Shown here piece by piece: positions 1 to 8,920 of a stretch of DNA of 49,272 bases; the first letter of the stretch is position 1, and each line of letters begins with the position of its first letter. This DNA comes from Chlorokybus atmophyticus (Eukaryota; Streptophyta; Chlorokybophyceae; Chlorokybales; Chlorokybaceae), in assembly GCA_009103225.1 (NCBI GenBank), contig RHPI01001132.1, positions 1-49,272 on the forward strand, in the 5' to 3' direction. The position numbers and the translations under genes are program-made. The notes beneath the pieces are model-generated. The model made no database searches and was not told the origin of the DNA. It saw nothing but the letters and a program-made list of their open reading frames with translations.

Positions 1-720
1 AAGTACTGTCTCAACCACAACAAGAGAGACTGGGACTTGGCGTTGCCATGGTTAGCAATGGGCTATCGCATGACGCGGCAGGCTGTGTTGAGCTCATACA
101 GCCCCTATTTTTTGTTGTATGGGAGAGAGCCCATACTGCCAACATCAATCCGGAGACAGGTTGAGCAGGAGCTTGACTTGGAGGATCCCAATGTGTGGGA
201 GAAGGAGATGGCAAAGCGTGCGGAGCTGTTCCGGTGTGTGATGCCGATTGCACTTGGCAACTTGCAAGTGGCACAACACCGCGACACGCTGCGCTATGCC
301 AGGGTGAGGAGTGGCTTCTACAAGCCAAGACTGCAGAAGTTTCAGCCCGGAGACTTTGTCTACCTGCAGAGAAAGACCAAGGACACGTTGGATACGAGTG
401 CGAGCCGCACCATCCTTCGTGTGAAGAAGCTTCTCAACAACGGTGTGTTGTTGTTAGAGGGAGCTGATGCCAGGACCACCAAGGAGCACATGAAGAGCTG
501 TGCTCCTTGCCATCTGCCAAACGTGGATGACAGTGTGGATCCGGCTCTGGCAATACCAGATGTGGGCCATCGTTGTGAGCGGTGTGGCCGAGCGGAAGGC
601 TGGGACACCATGCTGCTGTGCGACAGGTGTGTTGCCGGTTGGCACATGGAGTGCCTTCGTCCACCAGTTGAGGAGATCCCTGATGGGACATGGTATTGTC
701 CAGCGTGTACGAGGACTTGA
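1..720 (+). CDS. 3' end of gag-pol of an upstream retrotransposon copy (integrase C-terminus and PHD finger), cut by window edge
   Basis: Position 1 is a codon start and the frame stays open to TGA at 718-720. It matches residues 2121-2359 of the full ORF at 1782-8861. I see seven single-base differences in 720 bases by eye. It covers the end of the integrase (after the catalytic Glu), the integrase C-terminal region, and a C4HC3 PHD finger at roughly residues 192-236 of the fragment. One substitution changes a non-ligand residue in the PHD finger (CDR instead of CDG); all Cys/His ligands are kept. The copy ends in the same purine tract and LTR as the complete element, so two copies sit head to tail sharing LTR1. 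Its 5' part lies outside the window, so whether it is intact is unknown. Confidence 0.93.
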   Translation, partial: KYCLNHNKRDWDLALPWLAMGYRMTRQAVLSSYSPYFLLYGREPILPTSIRRQVEQELDLEDPNVWEKEMAKRAELFRCVMPIALGNLQVAQHRDTLRYARVRSGFYKPRLQKFQPGDFVYLQRKTKDTLDTSASRTILRVKKLLNNGVLLLEGADARTTKEHMKSCAPCHLPNVDDSVDPALAIPDVGHRCERCGRAEGWDTMLLCDRCVAGWHMECLRPPVEEIPDGTWYCPACTRT

Positions 721-779
721 GTAGCGTGTGAGTCAGCTGAAGGCGCACGAGGGCGTTGGCGCTCAGCTGCAGGGGGTGG

Positions 780-1728
780 TGACACGCATCTTTCATGCGT
801 GTGTCAACTTCATGTGATGAGAGATGGTGCATGAGGCAGCATGACATGGTCTCATGGTGTATAATAGCATGCGTACATGCATGGCAAGGAGGTTTACGAT
901 GAGTTCGAGTCACGATGCGGGAAGGCACGACAGCTGTCATGCGCGAGCATGTAGTGTCATGTGCATGATGCCCTCGGGGCTGGCGACATGGATGGACCTT
1001 GGGATTTTGGCTCTCATAGCCATTTTACAGGGTTTATGTGTTGGGTTTTCATTGGGAACTCATGTTTGGGTCCTCATGGACGTGAGGGAGGTGTGTTCGA
1101 GGCGTATCTACAGTCAGATACGGAGCTGACAGCATATTTGGGTCACTATGGTATCTCGCACAGCTGTTTCGGAGTTGTGACTTTGAGAAGCCGTAACTTA
1201 CAGTTGGAGTGGCGGTTTGGCCATGGGTTGGCGTCAAAAGATGCGTCTTGAAGTGTACTTGAAGAGGATGAGCTTGGATAAGCCTTTCCTAACTGTTTAC
1301 CGTTACTTATCAACGCCACCATGACTGTTACTATGCTGGTGCAGATTGACAGTTAGGGTAGTTGGAGAGTTGGTTGGGCTTGAGCTCAACGGTGGTATAT
1401 AAGGCTTTGCTAGCCTGTTTCCTAGTTTGGTTGGATGCAAGTTGGCCTACTGGAGTGCAAGCAACACCTTTGGGAAGAGGTTCTTGGCTGAGCGGATGCG
1501 TGTGCACATGCTTGCATGTATGGCGTGTGTGCACGTGTTCGTTGCTGTGCGTTGCTGTGCATGAAGGGGTGTGTGTCACTGTTGCGACTTTGATGCACCG
1601 TATGGGCTGCCTTAGCATGTACTTTGAGTGAGGATTGAGTTGGGACTGCTTTACACAAGTGAACGGCTGATTGCAAGTCAAGTTGTGGTCTACTTGCCTA
1701 CCTTTTGCAAGGGGACACGCATCTTTCA
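780..1728 (+). repeat. LTR1 (shared by the upstream partial copy and the complete element)
   Basis: Starts with TG right after the purine tract GGGGGTGG and ends with CA right before the leader. The first 16 bases (TGACACGCATCTTTCA) recur at its 3' end as GGACACGCATCTTTCA, so the LTR has terminal direct repeats. The 5' end also forms a short imperfect inverted repeat (TGACACGCAT / ATGCGTGTGTCA). A TATA box, TATATAA, lies at 1396-1402; transcription should therefore start near 1426-1429, making U3 about 780-1427 and R/U5 about 1428-1728. Length 949 bp. Confidence 0.9.
1396..1402 (+). promoter_or_regulatory. LTR TATA box
   Basis: TATATAA, repeated in LTR2 (9538-9544) and LTR3 (10471-10477). 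It lies 33 bases before the GGTTGGATGCAAG motif, which places the predicted transcript start at or just before that motif. Confidence 0.75.
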
Positions 1729-1741
1729 CTTGCATCCAACC
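1729..1741 (+). other. Putative self-priming primer-binding site
   Basis: The 13 bases CTTGCATCCAACC directly after LTR1 are the exact reverse complement of GGTTGGATGCAAG at 1429-1441 in the LTR, at the predicted 5' end of the transcript. In LTR3 the match to 1729-1743 extends to 15 bases (10503-10517). No TGG-initial tRNA primer site is present here. In Tf1 of fission yeast and related elements the first 11 transcript bases pair with the site adjoining the LTR and prime reverse transcription; the same layout is seen here. Confidence 0.75.
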
Positions 1742-1781
1742 CATCAGCTGAGTTTGCTCGAGGTAGAAGCGAGTTGCAGGC

Positions 1782-4700
1782 GTGTTCATGCCTTTAAGAT
1801 CTGGTGAGGACTGGCACGAGAGACCCACGAAGGCGGCTTTGAAGAGAAGAGCGCCGAGAGGGACGATCACTCCGGTGGTGGAGGGCGTCGCCGAAGAGGT
1901 GGAGTTGTCGAGTGACGAGGAGTCCGACATCGAGGACGAGGGTGGAAAGATGGCTGATTCAGCTTCAACCATGGATAGCACACCGAGATTCAGTGGGAGG
2001 CCCGGCACGGCGGACCTACGCGACTTCATCGACCGCTTCGACTCCGAGATGGTCAAGTGGGAGTATCGGGACAAGTCGGGGTGGGACGAGCACAAAGCCT
2101 TCAAGATGTTGCCTCTATACCTCAAGGATGAAGCCCTTGGCACGTGGAGAGAGTTCAAGGAGCAGCTGGAGGTGAGGGAGAGGGCGTTGCGGCTCGGCGC
2201 ACCGGCTGCGTTTGAAGCGGAGTGGAAGAAGGAGCAGCCCGTGACTGAGTTCAAGGCGCTCTTGAGGAAGACCTACCCACAATCAACACCCGCCAAGGTT
2301 CGTGAGCTGAGTTTCTTCAAGCGCAACGCCGGGGAGACGGCGAGGATGATGTATACGCGCATGCTCAAGCTCTTGACGGACACGGACTACAAGGTGATGA
2401 CGGATCAGACCGCGGCGGTTGTGTACCTTCAACAACTAGAGGCGGACTTGAGGCTGAAGGTGGAGACCATGTTGACCACTCAGTCCGAGTTTGGCACATA
2501 CACGCTTGCGGATGTCTTCAAGGTGGCCGAGACGGCAGAAATTCAGCATGAGTACCTCAAGAACATTGACCGACAGCGTCGGGGGTTGAAGTTGCTTGAG
2601 ATTTCGGAGGAGAAGAGCTCTTCCAAGCCCGCGGCAACATCGGCGGCAAGCAAGGCAGCTGGTGGGAAGCCAAAGGAGTTCAAGCATGCCAACAACGCGG
2701 TTGTGGAAGGTGTGTCGGGTGCCAAATGCTGGTCGTGTGGAGAGCAAGGCCATATTGCAAGGGATTGTGGGAAAGGCAAGAAGGTGGTGTGCTCTCATTG
2801 CAAGAAGGGTGGGCATGTTGATGCCAAGTGTTGGAGTAAGCATCCAGAGCTGCGTCCACAACAAGGAGCGGCAGTCGGAGCTCACTCGAGTGTGAGAGCG
2901 GAGCCATCAATGTCGGAGGTGACAAAGGCATTGGCGGCAATGCAATCGGAGTATGCATCGTTGAAGAGCATGCTCGAGCGAGGGAAATGGCCCGAGAGAG
3001 GAGCGGAGGATAAGCCAAGCAGCTCCGGAGGTTACCTCGCGTATAGTGCGCTCTCCGGAGGCACTAAGGTGGCAGCGGTTGCGACGACGAGAGCGTCGGC
3101 ACGCCGAAACGCTGCACCAGCTCCCCCGACTAGGATGGTTGAGGAGGAGGCCGCGCCCGTCCGCGAGGAGGGTGTGGATCATGATAGGATGCGGGCACCA
3201 GCTGCACGCATGCCTATGTCATTTAAGTTGCTGCCAACAACCCCGTTGGAGCAAGAGAGTTCGCGCTCGGAGGGTGCGAAAGTGCAGCCGACTGCTACGG
3301 CAACGGCGCGACATGATGTCGGCGTCGGTGGCGGTGGTGAGCACAAGAGAGTGGGGGAGCTGCTACAGATGTGTGTAAAGCTTCTCGAGGGTGCCAAGAT
3401 GCTTTCCCAACAGCCCGCAACTCAAGCCAATGAAGAAAACTTGGAGTTGACGGCGCCGTTGGAGAGCGTTGCGGCGGAGCTGGTCGGGCAGCCGCTTGTT
3501 TGCTTGAAGGACCTTGGAGTCAGCAAGGAACACGTGATGGAGCTGTTGCAAAGTGCTCTAGACACCACTAGGACTGCCTCGACAAAGTCTCATGACCATA
3601 TGAGCAAGTCTCATGAAGATATGGTGGCGCAAGCAGGCCGTATGGTTGCGCGCGCGGAGCTGGCGGCGCCCGAGGGGTCCGCGTCGGCGTCGAGTTCTCT
3701 CACTCAGCTTGAAGACAAGCTGGAGGAAGGTGTGGGGAGTGTAGGAGGGATGTTGGCAATGCTTCCCGCCACTCGGCCGGCCTTGAGAGAGAAGATATCG
3801 CCGAATGTGGCGATGGTGGACAACCGTGGGGGGCACATCAGCCTAGACGGCTTCGTGCCAGATGTTGTCTTGGTGGATACAGGTGCACAACCTGTCATTT
3901 TGGGTGCTAGAGCTGTCAAGGGGATGGGACTCAGCCCCAAGGAGTGGGAGCCATGCCCGGTCATGATCAATACCTCGGCGGGGACCGTAGAGGCCGTGTG
4001 CGGCATAACGGTGCAGCCGGTGGACATATGCTTGACTGCGGTGGGAGGTGCTACCACGTCCTTCAAGGTTCGATGCCTCATCACGGATGCAAAGGGGTAC
4101 GATGTGCTGCTCGGACAAGACTTCTTGTTCCCCGTCGGCGGCGGCGTTGACAATTGGATCGAACAAGGGTTCTTTCGGCCGCGTTGGCGTGTGGGTGGAG
4201 GGGAGAAGGCCTATTTTCCGTTGAGCATCACACAAGGGGGTCTTGAGAGGTCTCCAACCTCTGCATCTGCTGTGTGGGCGTGCTTGAGTCGCCGTTCAGT
4301 CAAGGGATGGCTTGGTGACAGCACCGACATGTACTATGACCATGTGGAGGAGGGGGAGAGTGTCCTCGCACACATGGAGGAGGGGAGACCTCCGGAGCTG
4401 GTCTATATGGCGCAAACTCAGTCACAAGAGCTGGAGTTGGCTTCACAACATCGTGCTCAGCGGCAACAAGAGGCTCAAGACAAGGTTAGCCAAGCATGGA
4501 TGAAGGATGTGATGGCATTGGAGCCGCCATTGCTGCCCGAGGGTGTGAGAGCTGTTCATCCGCCTATCAACTACAGCACCGTCGAGTGGAAGGTCCCCGA
4601 GGAGGGTGTTGTGATGGTGGAGCTGTTCGGTGGCATTGCAAGTGGGCTTGCGGCCGCGTTGAACGCCGGCATCAAGGTGCGGCGCTATATCTATGTGGAC

Positions 4701-7700
4701 CCTTCGCCAACGGCGCAACAAGGTGCACAACATCATGTGAGGATGTTGTTGAAGAAGTATCCAGATCTGCTACATGAGGATGCGGTGAAGGGCTTTCAAA
4801 GCACATGGCCGCAAGACATTTGCTTGATAGGGCCACATCAACTTGCAGCTATCGGCCATGTGCATTTGCTTGTAGCCGGGTGGGAATGCCAAGGGCATTC
4901 ACGGGCTGGTCATGGCAAAGGATTGATGGATGCGCGCTCGTCATTGTTTTGGGAGTTAGTGCGCATCATCAACAGGATTCAGCAAGGACAAGAGCAGCCC
5001 ATGGCGTACATCGTCGAGAATGTACCAGCTGAAGATGACAAGCGCAAGCGCGTGCGAGAAGACTATCAGCTGGTGAGACATGTGCTAGGCCATGAGCTGG
5101 TCATGGATGCGGCACGGCATGGTTCGCGCGCGCATCGGCTGCGTGTGAAGTGGACAAACCTCGCGCCGGTTGAGTTGCTTCGCACGGTGCAGCAAGAGTA
5201 CTCTAGACCGCAAGGTTTGACAGTCAACCAGGTGCTGGAGCATGGGCGCACAGCACAACAGGTCAGCAAGGCTGATCGGCCGCCTCAAGAGGTGGTGAAC
5301 CAGGTCGGGCACGACATGGCGGCGCTGCCGACATTGGTGACATACCCAGGCTCTTATGCATTCCGCAAGGGAGGGCCAGGGCTGGTGTGGGACTCACAGA
5401 ACAGCAGGTTGGAAGAGCCAACAGCTGGTGAGCGCGAGCGTGCGATGGGGTTCTTGTCCGGTGCGACAGCGGCGCCGGGACTAAGTGAACAACAGCGCCG
5501 TGTGCTGCTAGGACAAGCCATGGACCAGAACAGCATGGTGTGGCTGATGGTTGTCTGCTTGGCGGCACAAGAGTTGGTGGCAAGCATCATGCCGATGCGA
5601 CAGCAAGCGCGTCGGGAGCCTGCGCCTCTGTCGAGGGGGTGGGAGCAGGTTGTACATGATGAGGAGAGTAAGGGGGTGTCTTTTTCGCCTGTGACAGCTG
5701 CAAGTGGCAAGAAAGCGGCTGTAGATGGTGCCTTGAAGCAGGAGAAGGCCACCGACCAGACCATGGAGTGGTGTATAGGCGAGCATGTGACACCACATGA
5801 GCGTGAGTGGCTCGAGGCGTTGCTGGCGCGCAAGCGTGACTGCTTCGCCTACTCTACCAAGGAGTTGGGAGTTTGCAACTTCTACACAATGGACATTGAG
5901 TTGACCTCTCCAGAGCCCATCTTTCGTCGGCAGTATCGGCTGAGCAAGGTGGAGAAGGAGTTTGTGGCAGAAAAGTGTGCTGACTTGTTGGAGGCCGGAC
6001 TCATTGAGGAGTCAACCTCGGACTTCGCGGCGGCGACGGTGTTGCCGTTGAAGAAAGATGCACAAGGAAACTGGACCTCGAGAAGGATGTGTGGTGACTA
6101 TCGGCCTCTCAATGAGAAGACCAAGGCTGATCGGTACCCCATGCCTATCCCTGAGGCTATCTTTGATGACATCGGTGATGCAAAGGTGTTCTCCATCGTG
6201 GACTTGAGGCAGGGCTTCAACCAGATCGCCATCAAGCCCGAGGATCGTGGCAAGACAGCGTTTTGGGGAGTGGACCAGCTCTACCAATGGAAGGTCATGC
6301 CGTTCGGCTTGAAGAATGCGCCTGTGAAGTTTCAGCGTGTGATGGACCGTGTGCTTCGTGGTCTACCCTTCGCAAGGTGCTACATAGATGACATCTTGGT
6401 GTTTAGCCACACGATGGAGGAGCATCTCGTGCACTTGGAGCGCGTGTTCGAGCGCGTGCGCGAGAGCGGCATGAGGTGTCACCCGGAGAAGTGCTTGTTT
6501 GGAGCTGATCGCATCCCGTATCTCGGCCATGAGATAGTGCCGGATGGCGTCCGTGTGCAGCAAGCAAAGGTGGATGCCTTGGTGCAAGTGCCCGCACCGA
6601 CGGACATTAGCCGGCTTCGAGCGTTTCTCGGCTTGGCGAACTACTATCGGAGGTTCGTGGAGGGGTATAGCAAGATTGCAAAGCCCTTAAATGAGTTGTT
6701 GAAGAAGGACAAGGCCTGGTGCTGGTCGGAGGAGTGCCAACGTGCCTTTGAGCTTCTCAAGGAGAAGCTATGCACCGCGCCGGTGTTGAGACGGGCGGAC
6801 TACAACCGTCCCTTCATCCTACACACGGATTGGAGCCGTTTGGGCATTGGGGCCGTGTTGTGTCAAAAGGATGATGATGGGAAGGAGTATGTGGTCGCGT
6901 ATGGCAGCCGAAGCAACAATAACGCTGAGGCAAACTACAGCTCCTATGAGGGGGAGTGTTTGGCAGTAGTTTGGGCCATAGTTCACTTCAGACCGTTCCT
7001 CTATGGCCGTCCCTTCACACTCATCACCGACCACCAGCCCTTGAAGTGGTTGATGACCAATGACAAGCTCACGGGGAAGCATGCCAGGTGGGCGCTCATA
7101 CTGCAAGAGTATGAGTTTGAGATTGAGCACCGAGCTGGTGTTGACAACATGGACGCGGATGGGCTGAGTAGGAACCCAAACCCTTCATCGTTGGATGAGA
7201 GTGAGGCGAGGCATGACTATGGCATGCCCGTGGCTGGGTTTTTGGCCTACCGTGTGGCTTCTTTGCTGGTGTTGGCGGGTTCGGTGGAAGCATGCGCATC
7301 CATGCGCGCAAACGCAGCTGGAGAGAGCGACAACAATGGTGTAATGCCGCCTTTGGAGGCTGCACCAGCCCCAACGGTCAATGACATTGAAGGGGAGGAA
7401 GCCGAGGCTTCAAAGGACATTTGGAGGGATGAGCAAGTGCTTGCTCACCTCAAAACCGGGCTGTTCCAAGCTGGTTGCAGCACGGCGACGCGAGATCGCG
7501 TGTGGCAACGCGCGCAACGCTATCGATGGGAGGGAAACCACCTTGTGCGCTTGATGCCGGATGGAGGTGTGAGGATTGTGCCTCAACCACATGAGAGGAA
7601 GCCGCTTGTGGAGCTGCTTCATGAGAGGATGGGCCACTTTGGTGTCAAGAGGACACTTGGGCTCGTGCAATCAGCATATTGGTGGGCTGGCATGAAGTCT

Positions 7701-8861
7701 ACCGTGGCGGAAGTTGTTGCAAGCTGTGTGGAGTGCGACAGAGTGAAGGCAAGCTTCAATGCCAAGCACCCACAGCTGCACCCTCTACCTATTCAAGGAC
7801 TTTTCTATCGGTGGAGCCTAGACCTGGCCGGAGATCTACCAGTCAGCAAGAGAGGCAACCGCTACGTGCTCGTGATGATAGAGCACTTCTCCAAGTGGGT
7901 CGAGGTCGTGGCGCTGCCATCGAAGGAGAGCAAGCTTGTGGCTGAAGCTTTCCTTGATCAAGTCCTTAGCAGATTCGGTGCTTGTGCTGAGGTTCTCACT
8001 GACCAAGGCACCGAGTTTCGTGGCCAGTTCGATGACTTGTTGGCGCAAGCCTTTATCGACCATCGAAGGACTTCTCGTGACCATCCTCAAGCCGATGGGC
8101 TTGCTGAGCGAATGGTACAGGTGGTGAAGAAAGGGCTTCGCAAGTACTGTCTCAACCACAACAAGAGAGACTGGGACTTGGCGTTGCCATGGTTGGCAAT
8201 GGGCTATCGCATGACGCGGCAGGCTGCGTTGAGCTCATACAGCCCCTATTTTTTGTTGTATGGGAGAGAGCCCATATTGCCAACATCAATCCGGAGACAG
8301 GTTGAGCAGGAGCTTGACTTGGAGGATCCCAATGTGTGGGAGAAGGAGATGGCAAAGCGTGCGGAGCTGTTCCGGTGTGTGATGCCGATTGCACTTGGCA
8401 ACTTGCAAGTGGCACAACACCGCGACACGCTGCGCTATGCCAGGGTGAGGAGTGGCTTCTACAAGCCAAGACTGCAGAAGTTTCAGCCCGGAGACTTTGT
8501 CTACCTGCAGAGAAAGACCAAGGACACGTTGGATACGAGTGCGAGCCGCACCATCCTTCGTGTGAAGAAGCTTCTCAACAACGGTGTGTTGTTGTTAGAG
8601 GGAGCTGATGCCAGGACCACTAAGGAGCACATGAAGAGCTGCGCTCCTTGCCATCTGCCAAACGTGGATGACAGTGTGGATCCGGCTCTGGCAATACCAG
8701 ATGTGGGCCACCGTTGTGAGCGGTGTGGCCGAGCGGAAGGCTGGGACACCATGCTGCTGTGCGACGGGTGTGTTGCCGGTTGGCACATGGAGTGCCTTCG
8801 TCCACCAGTTGAGGAGATCCCTGATGGGACATGGTATTGTCCAGCGTGTACGAGGACTTGA
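1782..8861 (+). CDS. Gag-pol polyprotein: gag, CCHC x2, protease, C5 DNA methyltransferase, RT, RNase H, integrase, PHD finger
   Basis: One 2359-residue ORF from the first ATG after the leader. Gag-like region about 40-270. Two CCHC knuckles, C316-C329 and C337-C350. Aspartic protease D699-T-G-A. Then a complete cytosine-5 methyltransferase, about 930-1260: motif I ELFGGIASG near 947-955, motif IV with catalytic Cys1036 in context WECQ (the usual Pro is Glu), motif VI E1079-N-V, motif VIII AHRLR at 1117-1121, and a motif X-like LLGQAMDQNS near 1241. Spacing and wording resemble DNMT3/DRM-type enzymes. RT about 1360-1610 with Y1534-I-D-D; RNase H about 1665-1790; an HHCC zinc-binding region about 1940-1990; integrase D2014, D2074, E2109; PHD finger C4HC3 from C2312 to about 2356. 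Gag and pol are fused with no frameshift. The methyltransferase lies between protease and RT, so it would be released by proteolysis or act as part of Pol. Activity is inferred, not shown. Confidence 0.95.
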   Translation: MFMPLRSGEDWHERPTKAALKRRAPRGTITPVVEGVAEEVELSSDEESDIEDEGGKMADSASTMDSTPRFSGRPGTADLRDFIDRFDSEMVKWEYRDKSGWDEHKAFKMLPLYLKDEALGTWREFKEQLEVRERALRLGAPAAFEAEWKKEQPVTEFKALLRKTYPQSTPAKVRELSFFKRNAGETARMMYTRMLKLLTDTDYKVMTDQTAAVVYLQQLEADLRLKVETMLTTQSEFGTYTLADVFKVAETAEIQHEYLKNIDRQRRGLKLLEISEEKSSSKPAATSAASKAAGGKPKEFKHANNAVVEGVSGAKCWSCGEQGHIARDCGKGKKVVCSHCKKGGHVDAKCWSKHPELRPQQGAAVGAHSSVRAEPSMSEVTKALAAMQSEYASLKSMLERGKWPERGAEDKPSSSGGYLAYSALSGGTKVAAVATTRASARRNAAPAPPTRMVEEEAAPVREEGVDHDRMRAPAARMPMSFKLLPTTPLEQESSRSEGAKVQPTATATARHDVGVGGGGEHKRVGELLQMCVKLLEGAKMLSQQPATQANEENLELTAPLESVAAELVGQPLVCLKDLGVSKEHVMELLQSALDTTRTASTKSHDHMSKSHEDMVAQAGRMVARAELAAPEGSASASSSLTQLEDKLEEGVGSVGGMLAMLPATRPALREKISPNVAMVDNRGGHISLDGFVPDVVLVDTGAQPVILGARAVKGMGLSPKEWEPCPVMINTSAGTVEAVCGITVQPVDICLTAVGGATTSFKVRCLITDAKGYDVLLGQDFLFPVGGGVDNWIEQGFFRPRWRVGGGEKAYFPLSITQGGLERSPTSASAVWACLSRRSVKGWLGDSTDMYYDHVEEGESVLAHMEEGRPPELVYMAQTQSQELELASQHRAQRQQEAQDKVSQAWMKDVMALEPPLLPEGVRAVHPPINYSTVEWKVPEEGVVMVELFGGIASGLAAALNAGIKVRRYIYVDPSPTAQQGAQHHVRMLLKKYPDLLHEDAVKGFQSTWPQDICLIGPHQLAAIGHVHLLVAGWECQGHSRAGHGKGLMDARSSLFWELVRIINRIQQGQEQPMAYIVENVPAEDDKRKRVREDYQLVRHVLGHELVMDAARHGSRAHRLRVKWTNLAPVELLRTVQQEYSRPQGLTVNQVLEHGRTAQQVSKADRPPQEVVNQVGHDMAALPTLVTYPGSYAFRKGGPGLVWDSQNSRLEEPTAGERERAMGFLSGATAAPGLSEQQRRVLLGQAMDQNSMVWLMVVCLAAQELVASIMPMRQQARREPAPLSRGWEQVVHDEESKGVSFSPVTAASGKKAAVDGALKQEKATDQTMEWCIGEHVTPHEREWLEALLARKRDCFAYSTKELGVCNFYTMDIELTSPEPIFRRQYRLSKVEKEFVAEKCADLLEAGLIEESTSDFAAATVLPLKKDAQGNWTSRRMCGDYRPLNEKTKADRYPMPIPEAIFDDIGDAKVFSIVDLRQGFNQIAIKPEDRGKTAFWGVDQLYQWKVMPFGLKNAPVKFQRVMDRVLRGLPFARCYIDDILVFSHTMEEHLVHLERVFERVRESGMRCHPEKCLFGADRIPYLGHEIVPDGVRVQQAKVDALVQVPAPTDISRLRAFLGLANYYRRFVEGYSKIAKPLNELLKKDKAWCWSEECQRAFELLKEKLCTAPVLRRADYNRPFILHTDWSRLGIGAVLCQKDDDGKEYVVAYGSRSNNNAEANYSSYEGECLAVVWAIVHFRPFLYGRPFTLITDHQPLKWLMTNDKLTGKHARWALILQEYEFEIEHRAGVDNMDADGLSRNPNPSSLDESEARHDYGMPVAGFLAYRVASLLVLAGSVEACASMRANAAGESDNNGVMPPLEAAPAPTVNDIEGEEAEASKDIWRDEQVLAHLKTGLFQAGCSTATRDRVWQRAQRYRWEGNHLVRLMPDGGVRIVPQPHERKPLVELLHERMGHFGVKRTLGLVQSAYWWAGMKSTVAEVVASCVECDRVKASFNAKHPQLHPLPIQGLFYRWSLDLAGDLPVSKRGNRYVLVMIEHFSKWVEVVALPSKESKLVAEAFLDQVLSRFGACAEVLTDQGTEFRGQFDDLLAQAFIDHRRTSRDHPQADGLAERMVQVVKKGLRKYCLNHNKRDWDLALPWLAMGYRMTRQAALSSYSPYFLLYGREPILPTSIRRQVEQELDLEDPNVWEKEMAKRAELFRCVMPIALGNLQVAQHRDTLRYARVRSGFYKPRLQKFQPGDFVYLQRKTKDTLDTSASRTILRVKKLLNNGVLLLEGADARTTKEHMKSCAPCHLPNVDDSVDPALAIPDVGHRCERCGRAEGWDTMLLCDGCVAGWHMECLRPPVEEIPDGTWYCPACTRT

Positions 8862-8911
8862 GTAGCGTGTGAGTCAGCTGAAGGCGCACGAGGGCGTTGG
8901 CGCTCAGCTGC

Positions 8912-8920
8912 AGGGGGTGG
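8912..8920 (+). other. Polypurine tract for plus-strand priming
   Basis: AGGGGGTGG lies immediately before the TG of LTR2. The identical tract precedes LTR1 at 771-779. It is short and has one T, but its position is that of a PPT. Confidence 0.65.

Noticed and set aside
854-1129. A 91-codon open frame with a hydrophobic stretch, present in LTR1, LTR2 and LTR3
   Set aside because: It lies in U3, upstream of the TATA box, and its preservation only reflects the near identity of the LTRs. A codon-bias test across diverged LTRs would be needed to revive it.
1729-1760. A conventional tRNA primer-binding site
   Set aside because: No TGG-initial stretch follows the LTR; the adjoining bases instead match the transcript's own 5' end.
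1331-2254. 307-codon minus-strand frame across the LTR and gag start
   Set aside because: Overlaps the coding gag sequence on the opposite strand, shows no recognisable domain, and is composed of low-complexity His/Thr/Ser stretches.
2436-5833. Several 100-160 codon minus-strand frames inside the gag-pol ORF
   Set aside because: Shadows of the 2359-codon coding frame.
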